Below, piece by piece: positions 20,809 to 30,141 of a stretch of DNA of 44,484 nucleotides; position 1 is the stretch's first letter, and each line of letters begins with the position of its first letter. The DNA comes from a virus. The notes under the pieces were generated by a model. The model had not been told where the DNA came from, did not search any database, and saw nothing but the letters and a program-made list of their open reading frames with translations. The stretch is taken from positions 1 through 44,484 of IMG/VR virus record IMGVR_UViG_3300032893_000102; one strand, given 5' to 3'. The position numbers were made by a program, and so were the translations under genes.

Positions 20809-23656
20809 CTTGCTCCTCCACAAACCTTACAACCGCCTGAACCATCCCAGGAAGTCCTGAGCTTTGCCTAAAGCAAACCGTATCTGTAAAGCCAGCCTCC
20901 GACTCAAAACCCTCTCTATGGATGCCGTTAAAAAGAGGTGGAGCGGTGTCGGCATTGTTAATATCTGCGCTATAAAACTCAGCTGGAATTAGCTTTGTAA
21001 AGCTTGGGCCAAAGCTTAAATCTCCAACGTTTGAAAGCATAAAGGCCACCCTTGAGATCCTTCGAAATGAGCCAATCGAAGTTCCTTGCGCAGATCCATC
21101 CTTCGTTCTTAACATCTGCGCATCGCTATTATAGCTATAGCCTATATTAACAATTGCAGCTGGGTACTGAAGATTTAACACCCCGGCATGAGTCACTGAC
21201 GTGTTCACGTGTACGCCGCCATCGGCGACCACGCTCACCGTCTCTCCGGCCCACGTGCTTAGGCCAAACACCTGAGTCACAAGCGCCCTCACCAAACAAG
21301 ATCCAACGTAGATGCTACACGAGTTGGTGTTGATATCGTTACCGTTAAAGTCCTGAATCTTAAATGCGTTTGGACTAACGGATGCAACCTGAAAAGTTTG
21401 ATAGTTAAGCGGGTTTGAGGTGCTAACGATACCGTTAACGTCAGTTGCAATGACGTTCATACCGATACAGCCATAAAACCGAACCGTGCTCGATGCGGCG
21501 ATATTGTGGCTTGGGGCGGTGACCACACAGGATGAAGCCACCGTGAGATTTGTCACGGCCACCGGACTGTCGTAGCTCGTCCCCATATCGAGATAAAATG
21601 AGTTTTCCTGTGGCGTGATCGAATCAAAGGCCTTTGTCATGTACTCAATCGTCGATAAGGCGCTAGAGTTCACCCACCGCTGCACGCTAAGCCAAAGCTC
21701 ATCGTAGGTGCCATCACTTGACGGGATGCAGGCAATGCTATTTACCCTCGGGGCCGATCCGGCCGAATCAAACCTTCCACCAAGCTGATGCCTAGCCCAC
21801 CCGGCCTTAATGCTGATGTCATCTCTAGAATATGCCATGGAGATAAGCTGCCCATCTGATCTTAAACCCCAAACAATTGGATGCGTTTCTCTTTGAGAAA
21901 CGAGCTTTGTCACCGCCGGAAGGGTGATATGCTCGGCAAGCTCAGAAAGGTTGGTGCTGCGAAAGTTTCCAACCTGCCAAAAATAAAGCAGCTCACGGAT
22001 TCTTCTCTGGGCTCTTTGAATATGCAAAAGAGCATTTCCAACCGGAATGGCGTCAGCGTTATAAGAGCCAAACGAGCTGACTTTCGTAATCTGAGGAGGG
22101 CTGGTTGGCGCGAGCGCCCCATTTTGAACCGAGCCAACAATTGAAAACTCATCTTGCGCGGTTCCAGCGATAAGCCCCTGAGGATTAGACTTGATCCACT
22201 TGATTGCGTTTAAATCTTCTGAGGCAAGCGTAAATTGAATCGCGTTATTGGCCAGTACCTGACCCGTAGATCCGCTTGCCGCAAACGTTTCGTAGTTTGC
22301 AGTCACGCTTAGGTCAACCTCTTGGGGCGCGCCCGATGCTCCGGCAATGCCAAAGCGATCCTGGTGAAACGTTCCGCACTGGGGAAAGCCTTGGGCCAAA
22401 TTAAAAACGCCCATCTGCCAAATGGCAACGTTGCTTGAGTTTGTTAAATTTTGCTGAAGGGGACCCATATTGACCCAAAAATGGGCGGCGTCTGTCACTT
22501 GGCTGATTTGTCCCCAATATCTAAATCCATTTGTCCAAAACGCAAATTGCCTAAGGGCATTTCCTGGCTGAGAGATGATATTGGATGATCCAACTTGAAT
22601 ATCTTGCCACGACGCCGTCCCGTTACCCAAATCCGTCAGCATCATGAGCGCCGGAAATATATTCCCAGAAGACCCAACCCATGGGCCATTTGTAAAAGGC
22701 CCGCCTTGAATATCAAACGAGCTTGATCCAACCACGTTTAAAACCGTGTAATATTCTTTTCCTACCGAGGAGTTGGTGACCATCACGTTTGCGTCGCTAA
22801 CGTTGTTTAGGCCGCCAATCGTGGTCACCCCTAAGATGCAAACCTTATCGCCGTTTTGAAAGTTATGGTTATGGGCTAAAATTGTTAAATAGTTAGAGCT
22901 TACGATTGTTATGTTATCAACGGGCTGGGCAGGGTAAGTGACGCAGCGAACGCTCGATGAGCCCTGGGCCGTGGCGCCAGGGTTAATAAATGTGTTAAGG
23001 CTAACTTGCACTGAATCGCCAACGCTTGCGTAGCTATTTAGTGGCAAATAGGGGCCATCTTGTAAGATGACCTGATAAAAATCCCAGGCGTTTGTTCCTT
23101 TTCTGATGAGCTTTGCAAGGGGATATTGCTGGTGCTCTAAATAAAGAGTGTCGTATTTTTGCGTCCACTTAAGGTTTGGCAAGTCAGACCAGGCGTAGGG
23201 AAGCTCAACCTCCATAATGCTTCCAGCCACAACAAGCGAGCTGGAAAAGACGCCCTCACATAGACCAGCATTGGGGGTTGGCCTGATCCCCTGAAACCTC
23301 ATGCCGCCATTTGTTCTGGTTAGGTTGTAATACCCGGTCACAGCCCAGGCGTTACTTGAGGTTACAATCTGCCCTTCTTTTGTGTAAAACCTAACGTATT
23401 TATCGCCAAAGCCTAAGATGTAGTTCTGCGTTGCTGAAAACTGAAACGGAATCAGATACTCGGGCTGAGATGAAATCTTTGATAGGCTTGAATACCTTGT
23501 TCCTGGGCGCCTAATGAGCGGCCCCTGAACTATGGGGATATAGTTCATGAGGAGACTCATGGCCTGGTCGTATCTTTCGTTATCTACCCTGCCGTAAACG
23601 CTTTGGGATATCTCACCAGAGGTAAAGGCCGATTGGATTTTATTGACCTTTGGCAC
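20801..23656 (-). CDS. Tail tubular protein B-like (nozzle), 951 aa
   Basis: The start, MPKVNKIQSAFTSGEIS then LMNYIPIVQGPLIRRPGTRY, is the hallmark opening of T7 gp12-like nozzle proteins (tail tubular protein B), with the FxSGElS and RRPGT motifs. Further in, FHQDRFGIAGASGAPQEVDLS and IKWIKSNPQGLIAGT match the family's central beta-propeller part. The protein is longer than T7 gp12 (about 790 residues), the extra part being beta-rich insertions near residues 200-330 and 680-780. It follows the tail tubular A-like gene directly and forms the lower tail tube used for DNA ejection. Confidence 0.88.
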   Translation of the reverse strand: MPKVNKIQSAFTSGEISQSVYGRVDNERYDQAMSLLMNYIPIVQGPLIRRPGTRYSSLSKISSQPEYLIPFQFSATQNYILGFGDKYVRFYTKEGQIVTSSNAWAVTGYYNLTRTNGGMRFQGIRPTPNAGLCEGVFSSSLVVAGSIMEVELPYAWSDLPNLKWTQKYDTLYLEHQQYPLAKLIRKGTNAWDFYQVILQDGPYLPLNSYASVGDSVQVSLNTFINPGATAQGSSSVRCVTYPAQPVDNITIVSSNYLTILAHNHNFQNGDKVCILGVTTIGGLNNVSDANVMVTNSSVGKEYYTVLNVVGSSSFDIQGGPFTNGPWVGSSGNIFPALMMLTDLGNGTASWQDIQVGSSNIISQPGNALRQFAFWTNGFRYWGQISQVTDAAHFWVNMGPLQQNLTNSSNVAIWQMGVFNLAQGFPQCGTFHQDRFGIAGASGAPQEVDLSVTANYETFAASGSTGQVLANNAIQFTLASEDLNAIKWIKSNPQGLIAGTAQDEFSIVGSVQNGALAPTSPPQITKVSSFGSYNADAIPVGNALLHIQRAQRRIRELLYFWQVGNFRSTNLSELAEHITLPAVTKLVSQRETHPIVWGLRSDGQLISMAYSRDDISIKAGWARHQLGGRFDSAGSAPRVNSIACIPSSDGTYDELWLSVQRWVNSSALSTIEYMTKAFDSITPQENSFYLDMGTSYDSPVAVTNLTVASSCVVTAPSHNIAASSTVRFYGCIGMNVIATDVNGIVSTSNPLNYQTFQVASVSPNAFKIQDFNGNDINTNSCSIYVGSCLVRALVTQVFGLSTWAGETVSVVADGGVHVNTSVTHAGVLNLQYPAAIVNIGYSYNSDAQMLRTKDGSAQGTSIGSFRRISRVAFMLSNVGDLSFGPSFTKLIPAEFYSADINNADTAPPLFNGIHREGFESEAGFTDTVCFRQSSGLPGMVQAVVRFVEEQDV

Positions 23657-24301
23657 CTAGAACCTCGATATGATAAACGTGTCCGTAGGTGGCTGAACCG
23701 GCCTTCCCTCAAATGCGTTGCGCTTTTTTGCAATCTCGATCGCTTCATCATACGCCGCCTTTGCGGCAACGAGCTTTGAGTTGCTTTGCGTGAGTTCTTC
23801 ACAGGTGTTCATGGCCAAGGCCGCAGAAAACGCCTCATCAAAGCAGGCATCAAACATGCTTTCCGTTACGGCGCTTGAAATGTATCTTACGTTTAGTGGC
23901 GCCACCTGATTTGTAGCAATCTTATTTCCCTCGATCTGCCAATCTAAGATCGGCGATCCTGTGATAATTGGGGTCCCGGCTAAGATCTGATTTCCCGCCA
24001 GCGTTCCGCCGCCAGCCACACCAAAGACCATATCTGGGGGCGCTAGGTCAAGAAAGTCGCCAGGAAGAGTAAAGTAGTTGCTTTTCCCAAAGGCTGGCCC
24101 CTGGGCGTCGGCAGCTAGGCTTATTCTTTTTATGGCAAAATTCCAGTAGTTCTTTCTTAGCTCAGAGAGCAAGACTGGCGTATAGGCACGATTCATCGCC
24201 TTCGCGCCTCTTGAGTTTTCGCTAATTGAACTAATGGGAGCGTATCCTAAAAGCTGAAGGGCTCTATTTGCAATCGATGTTTGTGTCGTTGTCGAGCCCA
24301 A
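23657..24301 (-). CDS. Tail tubular protein A-like (adaptor), 214 aa
   Basis: The N-terminal pattern SIANRALQLLGYAPISSISE, then LLSELRKNYWNFAIKRISLA and NYFTLPGDFLDL, is characteristic of T7 gp11-like adaptors that join the portal ring to the nozzle. Length is close to the usual 190-220 residues. It directly precedes the nozzle gene with no gap, as in other T7-like phages. Confidence 0.87.
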   Translation of the reverse strand: MGSTTTQTSIANRALQLLGYAPISSISENSRGAKAMNRAYTPVLLSELRKNYWNFAIKRISLAADAQGPAFGKSNYFTLPGDFLDLAPPDMVFGVAGGGTLAGNQILAGTPIITGSPILDWQIEGNKIATNQVAPLNVRYISSAVTESMFDACFDEAFSAALAMNTCEELTQSNSKLVAAKAAYDEAIEIAKKRNAFEGRPVQPPTDTFIISRF

Positions 24302-24309
24302 AAATCACC

Positions 24310-24594
24310 TCATATCCCAATGAGGGTCGCAACCAGAGCGACGGAAGATCCGGTGTTTGAAATGCAGTATTGGCCAGGTGGCGCATCAAACACAAACGAC
24401 TGATTGGCGACAAACGAGCTAGCGATTGGAATACCAGCCCCACCGGGGCCAAGGAACGTTAGCGCGCAAGCCCCACCGTATTGGCTCGCCTGCACCACGC
24501 AGGCGGTACGCCCGCCATACCACGAAAGCAGCGCGCTCGACCCAGCCCCGATGAGACTTGTATTAACAAGGGTGACATTGCCACGGATAGACAT
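24310..24594 (-). CDS. Small beta-rich structural protein
   Basis: The 94-residue protein is rich in glycine, serine, alanine and valine, with short hydrophobic strands and no charged helix, which suits a beta-sandwich decoration or tail accessory protein. It lies between the capsid group and the tail adaptor, on the late transcript beyond the capsid terminator. I know no family name for it. The similar composition of its neighbours suggests all are virion proteins. Confidence 0.55.
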   Translation of the reverse strand: MSIRGNVTLVNTSLIGAGSSALLSWYGGRTACVVQASQYGGACALTFLGPGGAGIPIASSFVANQSFVFDAPPGQYCISNTGSSVALVATLIGI

Positions 24595-24607
24595 AACCTA
24601 CACCCCT

Positions 24608-24829
24608 TTAAACCGGCGGCCAGTTGATCTTTTCAATGTAGGCAAGAAGGTTTTCAACGGCTAAGAAAACCTCTGATTTTAAAATCTGTCTCGTTCCGGC
24701 ATCTAGGGCGACGGTACTTAAATCAACCGTTAGCCCAACCAAAAACGAAGATTGAATTGCTCCGCCAACTCCCTCAACGGTGCTCTCTGTTGTCACCCCA
24801 GGGGAGCTTAAAAAAACTCTCGTAGCCAT
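24608..24829 (-). CDS. Unknown 73-aa late protein
   Basis: A short protein beginning MATRVFLSSPGVTTESTVEG, with a helical second half (ILKSEVFLAVENLLAYIEKI). Its ATG follows GGAGG at good spacing, just after the hairpin that ends the capsid group. No family is recognised. It could be a head-completion or decoration factor by position. Confidence 0.55.
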   Translation of the reverse strand: MATRVFLSSPGVTTESTVEGVGGAIQSSFLVGLTVDLSTVALDAGTRQILKSEVFLAVENLLAYIEKINWPPV

Positions 24830-24845
24830 TTATCCTCCAAAAGCT

Positions 24846-24867
24846 TTGGGGGCCTTTAGGCCCCCAA
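24846..24867 (-). terminator. Terminator downstream of the capsid genes
   Basis: TTGGGGGCC (24846-24854) pairs perfectly with GGCCCCCAA (24859-24867) around a four-base loop. On the minus strand it is followed by AGCTTTT, and it lies just after the stop of 24872-25402. T7-like phages place such a terminator after the major capsid to set high capsid and lower tail expression; partial read-through is expected here as the tail genes continue in the same direction. Confidence 0.75.
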
Positions 24868-24871
24868 GTTT

Positions 24872-25402
24872 TTAATACTGGTATCTGGCCTTAAGGCCCA
24901 CATAACCAGCGCTGGCTGTCGCAATTCGCGCGATAAAGCCAATGTCAAAGGATACTTCCGGGTCGGTCACAAACCCAAGCACGTTCCAAAGAGGAGTCTC
25001 TTGGAGCGGGATGAGATAGTTGGTCGATTGGTTGGTGATCTCAGTTAAGGTCGTTGCCGCAGGCGCCGTGAGGCCAGCCGCAAAGATGCTCGATGAGATC
25101 AGGGCCGCAGCGCTGCCCGAGGCCAAAAACGCCGCTCCACCGAGTGGAACCGTTGTTGGAAACCAAACCCCAACGTCTAAAACGCAACCCGACCCGAGCG
25201 AGTCTGATTGCCATTCCAGCATCGAAAGCCTTGCGTTTGAAGGAATCGATACCAGGCGGTAGGTTGTTCCAGCCGCGTCCGCCGCTCCCGTCTTAACCGA
25301 ACCCTGCGTTTCCTGGTAAAGTCCACCAGAGAGAAAGGCATCAATTAAAACCTTAGGATTAGCGTCTCGGTTTGCGATAAGTGTTGATTTAAATACACTC
25401 AT
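24872..25402 (-). CDS. Capsid-associated (decoration-like) protein
   Basis: The 176-residue protein starts MSVFKSTLIANRDANPK, a pattern I associate with small proteins encoded just after the major capsid in T7-like and related phages. Its body alternates beta strands and glycine/alanine turns (LGSGCVLDVGVWFPTTVPLG), and the C-terminus is FIARIATASAGYVGLK. It is on the capsid side of the terminator, so it should be made in large amounts, as decoration proteins are. No enzyme motif. The name decoration is an inference from position and composition. Confidence 0.6.
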   Translation of the reverse strand: MSVFKSTLIANRDANPKVLIDAFLSGGLYQETQGSVKTGAADAAGTTYRLVSIPSNARLSMLEWQSDSLGSGCVLDVGVWFPTTVPLGGAAFLASGSAAALISSSIFAAGLTAPAATTLTEITNQSTNYLIPLQETPLWNVLGFVTDPEVSFDIGFIARIATASAGYVGLKARYQY

Positions 25403-25412
25403 TTGCTACCCC

Positions 25413-26345
25413 CTACCTTGCCCAAATCTGGACGACTTTTTTCTCTTCAAGACGAGTGCCGCCAAACGTGCCATAAGCATAGGCCTGATATGGCAAGCCT
25501 TGCAAATCCTTACGTTGAGCGATGTCTGTAGAGATGTCACCCCAGATTCCTAAGTAGGCGCCGGACTTAACCCACATCGGAACAGCGGTTGACGTTCCAG
25601 ATTGGTCGTCTGTTCCCGTTGTTAAAAGCTCCGTGTGAACAAAGGTGATGCCTAAAAAGCTTTGGACAAGACCGTTTTCTCCCATCACAGGCCGCACGTT
25701 AAAATCCGTGCTAATAACCTGGATCTCAGAGAGCAGCGTATCGTGATTGATCGCGTTAATGGCGCAATAAACATCAGGCTGCATGTTGAAGTCGATTGCG
25801 TAGTTGGCCATTAAGATCTTTTTTGCGGCGCGAAGCTTTGGAACCGTAAGGTTCGTCGCTGACGCTGCCCCTGTGTTAACGCCAACGATTTGGCCGGACC
25901 CTGTCGGACCGCCTGTCGTCGGGAGGCTAACTGAGGTGCTGCCGCTGTTTCCCGTGAAATTTGTTCCCGTGAGGCCCGAGATGATCTCGCTATCCATCGC
26001 GCGGCCCATCGCATAAACAGCGTTTGTCACATAAGATGACATGGGATCGATAAGCAAACGAAGCTTATCAAAGCTATCTAGCAATTGGGGAAGATCGTAG
26101 TCTTGGGGGAACACCCAACGACGATCTGTGGGCGCGTCAATGCGACCCATGTTATTATATCGGCCAGTCACCTTGTTGGCCACAATCGCCCCAAATTGAT
26201 CAACCGGAGATGCCTGTTGACCAACGTGTGTTCCGCTCATAACACAGGAGCGAAGTACAGATCCTTGTTGCTGAAGTTTCAGCTGGATATTTGAGCTGTA
26301 CTGGTTGACATAAAATAGCGGGATGTTGCTATTTACCCCTGCCAT
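25413..26345 (-). CDS. Major capsid protein
   Basis: The 310-residue product lies between the scaffold and the decoration-like gene, carries the RWVFPQDYDLPQLLDSFDKL and ITFVHTELL segments and closes with YGTFGGTRLEEKKVVQIWAR, features of HK97-fold capsid proteins in T7-related podoviruses. Many copies form the procapsid round the scaffold. ATG 26345 follows GGAGG nine bases upstream; a TTG three codons earlier is the less likely start. Its leader contains two perfect hairpins (26361-26395), probably to stabilise the message. Confidence 0.8.
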   Translation of the reverse strand: MAGVNSNIPLFYVNQYSSNIQLKLQQQGSVLRSCVMSGTHVGQQASPVDQFGAIVANKVTGRYNNMGRIDAPTDRRWVFPQDYDLPQLLDSFDKLRLLIDPMSSYVTNAVYAMGRAMDSEIISGLTGTNFTGNSGSTSVSLPTTGGPTGSGQIVGVNTGAASATNLTVPKLRAAKKILMANYAIDFNMQPDVYCAINAINHDTLLSEIQVISTDFNVRPVMGENGLVQSFLGITFVHTELLTTGTDDQSGTSTAVPMWVKSGAYLGIWGDISTDIAQRKDLQGLPYQAYAYGTFGGTRLEEKKVVQIWAR

Positions 26346-26354
26346 AGGGATCAA

Positions 26355-26526
26355 CCTCCAAAAAGTTTGTAAACTTTACGAAGGGATTGTCCCTTGTCGG
26401 GGTCCGCATTCTACCCTGAAGTCGCCCAGGGCAGGCCCAAGCTTTCCTTGGCGCACATCGGCCATCATATGGTTATCGATGATGCTCTACATTAAAACAC
26501 TATGTGTAAATGTGACAAGTCCTGAT
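26355..26526 (-). promoter_or_regulatory. Capsid leader with two hairpins and possible promoter
   Basis: The 172-bp gap before the capsid gene contains no gene. On the minus strand AAGGGA/TCCCTT (26395-26390, 26386-26381) and AAAGTTT/AAACTTT (26377-26371, 26368-26362) form perfect hairpins close to the ribosome site. Farther upstream TTGTCA, 18 bases, then TAATGT is a weak -35/-10 candidate. A separate capsid transcript, bounded by the terminator at 24846-24867, is plausible. Confidence 0.4.
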
Positions 26527-27369
26527 TTAGCGGCGAAATACTCCGACCTCCATTTGGCCCGGAGCGGCAATCTGATTGAGCTTGGTCCAGCGCTCAATAG
26601 ACTCCTTATCCCCTCGGTTAAATTTCTTAATGAATTTCTGATCAGACATCAGGGCCTTCATTTCGGCCTGCGCCTGCTCTGCCGTCATCGTGGTCGGCTG
26701 TTGGTTGCCATCGCCGGTTTCGAAGTTTGATTCAGCCAAGCTAACTCCTATCTTTTGAAGGTTTTTAAATAAGACCTCACGCCCCTGAAGGGCCTCCATG
26801 ATGTTTAGGGTTTTATCATCTAGCCCAAGGATTTTTGCGCCTTGCTTAACGATGTTGATATTTTGATCATAAGAAGCGCCCCAGGTTTTTTTAAGATTCT
26901 CATCGGCCTGGGCGTTGAGCGTTTCTCGCTGCTTGATTGAGTCTTGCATTTCCCTTGTGAGCCTCTCGTTATATTTGCCAACGAGAGCTAGACCTTGTGA
27001 TTTTGTTATCCCGGCTTCGTGAAAAACGCTCTCGGCCCAGTCCGCAAACGCCGGGTCGACGGCCTTTGGATCTCTGGGGATCTCATAGCCCTTTGGCTCC
27101 TTTGGTGCCCCAAGCCTTTCAAAGATCGCCCTTGCCTCAGGCCCCTCCATCTTTTCTGGCAATCTCAAGAGTCTATTTTCTGGAACGCCCTTCATCTTTT
27201 CTAGATTTTGATAAGACTCAGCCATGTCTTCGGCGGTCTTAAATCTCGCTACCGTTTCCTTAAGACCCTCATTCTTAAAGCCAGAAAACCACGGCTGAGA
27301 ATCCGTTGTTGTGGTTGTCGGCGCTGTTGTCGTTTGTGTTTGTGTGGCTGTGGCTGCATCCGGTGGCAT
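26527..27369 (-). CDS. Scaffolding protein
   Basis: This 280-residue protein has a threonine/glutamine-rich N-terminus and helical charged segments, with FKTAEDMAESYQNLEKMKG near residues 44-60, then KGYEIPRD and DWAESVFHEAGITKSQ. A basic C-terminus (KKFNRGDKESIERW) follows. This is the pattern of phage scaffolds that bind the capsid by the basic tail and are released on packaging. It directly precedes the major capsid gene, as expected. Confidence 0.8.
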   Translation of the reverse strand: MPPDAATATQTQTTTAPTTTTTDSQPWFSGFKNEGLKETVARFKTAEDMAESYQNLEKMKGVPENRLLRLPEKMEGPEARAIFERLGAPKEPKGYEIPRDPKAVDPAFADWAESVFHEAGITKSQGLALVGKYNERLTREMQDSIKQRETLNAQADENLKKTWGASYDQNINIVKQGAKILGLDDKTLNIMEALQGREVLFKNLQKIGVSLAESNFETGDGNQQPTTMTAEQAQAEMKALMSDQKFIKKFNRGDKESIERWTKLNQIAAPGQMEVGVFRR

Positions 27370-27377
27370 AAGTCTCC

Positions 27378-27755
27378 CTAATCAATGATGGCCTGAAGGC
27401 CGGTTTTTTCTGGCTTTCCCTCGTGTGCAAAACGCATCGCCCACTTTGAGGACTCGCTAGCTCTTTGTACAAAGGTTTTAATGTTAATCTTGCCATCAAG
27501 AAAGTATCCAACAAAATCGAGATCCTTTTTAATCATGTATTGCTTAAGCCACTCATTGGTAAACCCGCGTCCGAGCGGAGAGTCTCCGTAAAGACAGTCC
27601 GGGTTGATCAGCGTTGAATAAAGATCCAAGTCCAGATCAACAAGCCTTTTATATCGCTCGGAAAGCAGGTCCACCGTGGCCTGAAGCTCCATCGTCAGCT
27701 TTTCTCTAATCTTGATCAGCTCATCAATTTTTATTTGTTTGTCCACTGGTCTCAT
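27378..27755 (-). CDS. Unknown 125-aa protein between Bbp19-like and scaffold genes
   Basis: Helical first half (IDELIKIREKLTMELQATVD), then a region with DLDLYSTLINPDCLYGDS and a C-terminus KWAMRFAHEGKPEKTG. Such small proteins occur in the head gene block of T7-like phages but I know no specific family. It overlaps the upstream gene by 32 bases and stops eight bases before the scaffold start, so it is firmly in the late operon. Confidence 0.6.
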   Translation of the reverse strand: MRPVDKQIKIDELIKIREKLTMELQATVDLLSERYKRLVDLDLDLYSTLINPDCLYGDSPLGRGFTNEWLKQYMIKKDLDFVGYFLDGKINIKTFVQRASESSKWAMRFAHEGKPEKTGLQAIID

Positions 27756-28032
27756 TTGGTTTCCTCACTTCCCTAATCTTGTGAAGCTCGTAAAGCTCTG
27801 ACGTCGTTAGCTCCAGATACTGCTCAATCCTTAACCAAACTTCTCTTCTTCCCTCTAAAACTGCGTGAAGCCTTGGGTCTTGGTGAAACGTGCTCTCGTG
27901 CGCGCGACAAAAAGAGGCAAGATCCTTAAGAACATCCTTAGTAAACTGATTCTTTCTGTCAAATACCTTATTGTAGGCAATCGAAAGCGAATCAATGCCA
28001 CGAATAAAATCTGGAAGGGTTAACCACTTCAT
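27724..28032 (-). CDS. Bbp19-like head protein
   Basis: The motif DLASFCRAHESTFHQDPR with VLEGRREVWLRIEQYLEL (about residues 37-75) matches the Bbp19 family first described from Bordetella phage BPP-1, small proteins encoded beside the portal. Their role in head assembly is not settled. The gene overlaps the portal stop by four bases. Length (102 residues) fits the family. Confidence 0.75.
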   Translation of the reverse strand: MKWLTLPDFIRGIDSLSIAYNKVFDRKNQFTKDVLKDLASFCRAHESTFHQDPRLHAVLEGRREVWLRIEQYLELTTSELYELHKIREVRKPNETSGQTNKN

Positions 28033-29723
28033 CCGGCCTGAGCCTTCGCCTTCATGATGCCAGCCGCTGCGGGAGCGGCCTGGATTGCGGTTTGGGTGTC
28101 GATTTGCTGTTGACGCTGCTGCCGAATTTGCTGAATTGTGGGCCGATCGTTAAGCCAGCTAACGGGCGTTCCGTAGATCTCTGCGATTTGTGGTGCAGCC
28201 ACGTCCCAGTTGATATAATCTAAAAGCGATGGATTTTGGGTCACCTGAGCGACGTTCATTAGCGATTCCACGGTTCTTAGCGCCCCAGATGCCCACTCGG
28301 CCTTCTGCGTTCTTGAAATTGGCGAATCATAAATTATCTTATATTGCCCACGCGCTTGCCTTAAAAGTGGCGGTTGAGGGGGAAGCAGTCCTTGTCGTGA
28401 AAGAATGTCAAGCTCCCGATCAATCATTGGGCCTAGATATTCAGATTGCTGACGTCCGATAGTCGGGGCTAACAAAATGCCCTTTTCTCTTGTTCTCTCC
28501 ATTACCTCGGTTGCTGTCATCTCAGGATTTTCGGTTAAAATCTGAAACAGATTCACTAAAAAAGTATCGTTGATAAGCTTTCGCTCATCCTCCATCAGGT
28601 GCTCCCCGTCTGGGATATTGCCAACGGGGAGGGGCTGAATGAGAAGCCTTCCGTCTTTTGTTATGCCCCCTGGATTAATCGAACCAGGATCAAGAGAAAA
28701 AGCGTCAATAACCCCATCGTCATGGGCAAGAAGAACAGGATCAAGCGCTCGGTGCCCAACCTTGAGCATCGTCTTTTTCTCTTCATTGAGAGTCTTAATT
28801 GCCGGAAGAACGTCCATTGCAGGAGATCGGCCATAGGCTTCAAACGGAGCCTGTCTATAGCGAGATACCGCATAAGGAAATGTCCTGTAGCCACCCTTGG
28901 CTACAACTTTTCTATACTCCATTGAAACATAGTAAGAGGCAAACGGCATCCCCTTATAGTCTTTGCGAAACGGATCTCGATCTTCGTTTGGTCCAAGCCA
29001 GTGAATAAAAAAGAACTGGCGCTCGGGCTGGTTCTTTGAGATATCAACGATATTTTCAGGGCAAGAGTCTTTAAACTTCTGCACCGCTTGTCTTGCGGTC
29101 ATGATAAAAAATCTGATCACCCGGTCGACTATTCCCTGGTGATTTTCTTGGAGGTAGATTTGTCCAAGATGGATATTTCGGTATCTAAGTCCAAGATTAC
29201 CAGCCATATCATCAATAAGTAAAATGCCAGTACCATAGGCTCCCAGAGAGGAAAACTGTCCCTGATTCTGTGACGCAAAGTTTGATCTTTGGGCGTAGCG
29301 CTGCTCAAATAATATTCCGTTGACCTTTTCAAACCACATCCGAACTGACTTATTTCTCTTGAGCACGGGATCGTTTGCCGTCAGTTGATGCCAAAAGCTA
29401 TTGCGGGGAGTAAGGAGGGAGTCAAGAATGGCTGCAAATCGTTGCAGTGCCAAGATCCCCGTAGAGTCATAGACCTGGGTCATTCTCTTATCGCCCATTT
29501 GGGTGATTTGAGAGTAGTTTTGAAAAAGGTAAGAAGAATCTGGGTCAATTCGTTGCGCGATTTCTGTCCAGTGGGTGTTCCAATTCCCCCTTAGGCCAAA
29601 GAGGTAGTTAAAATCGGCAATGATCTTTGCGGCCTTTTCGTCTTCTTCTGGGTCATCACCAGCTCCCCAGGCATGCCCTGTTGATACGTTATCGACGCGG
29701 TCAAAGCCTGTTGGATAACCCAT
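28029..29723 (-). CDS. Portal protein (head-tail connector)
   Basis: The 564-residue protein has the T7-like portal layout: RGNWNTHWTEIAQRIDP near residues 45-61, DSTGILALQRFAAILDSLLTP near 87-107, and the conserved LLIQPLPVG and TATEVMERTREK segments in the C-terminal half. The ring of 12 copies at one vertex of the head is the DNA entry channel and motor base. A glutamine-rich tail (QIRQQRQQQIDTQ) follows. It stands in the usual order after the large terminase and before head-assembly genes. Confidence 0.88.
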   Translation of the reverse strand: MGYPTGFDRVDNVSTGHAWGAGDDPEEDEKAAKIIADFNYLFGLRGNWNTHWTEIAQRIDPDSSYLFQNYSQITQMGDKRMTQVYDSTGILALQRFAAILDSLLTPRNSFWHQLTANDPVLKRNKSVRMWFEKVNGILFEQRYAQRSNFASQNQGQFSSLGAYGTGILLIDDMAGNLGLRYRNIHLGQIYLQENHQGIVDRVIRFFIMTARQAVQKFKDSCPENIVDISKNQPERQFFFIHWLGPNEDRDPFRKDYKGMPFASYYVSMEYRKVVAKGGYRTFPYAVSRYRQAPFEAYGRSPAMDVLPAIKTLNEEKKTMLKVGHRALDPVLLAHDDGVIDAFSLDPGSINPGGITKDGRLLIQPLPVGNIPDGEHLMEDERKLINDTFLVNLFQILTENPEMTATEVMERTREKGILLAPTIGRQQSEYLGPMIDRELDILSRQGLLPPQPPLLRQARGQYKIIYDSPISRTQKAEWASGALRTVESLMNVAQVTQNPSLLDYINWDVAAPQIAEIYGTPVSWLNDRPTIQQIRQQRQQQIDTQTAIQAAPAAAGIMKAKAQAG

Positions 29724-30119
29724 TTAAGCTCCTAGTAAAACCGTGCTGGCCACGTTGCCGGTGTTTGATAGCCCGCCAGGGCCAGTAAAGAGCGTTCGCT
29801 GGCGGCGCATCTGAAGCTCTTGTTGCAGTTGGGCATGAAGGGAGTCCATCATCGCCTGATTGGTTGACGGTGGTGGTCCTGCGGCCTCTGGCGTCCCTGG
29901 ACCATTGCTTGTCATGCTATCCATGGCATTATTTCCAAGCTGTTTAATCGGGTCCATCGTGCTACCGGGGTTAAATAAAAAATTAGCCGTTTGGGCGGCA
30001 AAGGTATTTGCTCCCCAGGTCTTATTTGCCCACGTGCCTATCGGGCTTTGAATTCCATTTGATAAAAGGGGAGAGTTGCTAAAAGGCTTAAGCGGACCAG
30101 GAACAGAATTTCCACTCAT
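29724..30119 (-). CDS. Small head protein between terminase and portal
   Basis: The 131-residue protein begins MSGNSVPGPLKPFSN, is low in charge with proline/asparagine-rich segments, and ends with RRQRTLFTGPGGLSNTGN then STVLLG, an ending I have met in small proteins encoded just after terminase in T7-like phages. ATG at 30119 is used; a TTG start at 30149 overlapping the terminase end is possible. Function is unknown, perhaps in head-tail joining. Confidence 0.65.
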   Translation of the reverse strand: MSGNSVPGPLKPFSNSPLLSNGIQSPIGTWANKTWGANTFAAQTANFLFNPGSTMDPIKQLGNNAMDSMTSNGPGTPEAAGPPPSTNQAMMDSLHAQLQQELQMRRQRTLFTGPGGLSNTGNVASTVLLGA

Positions 30120-30141
30120 GACGCGTATTATCCTGTAATTT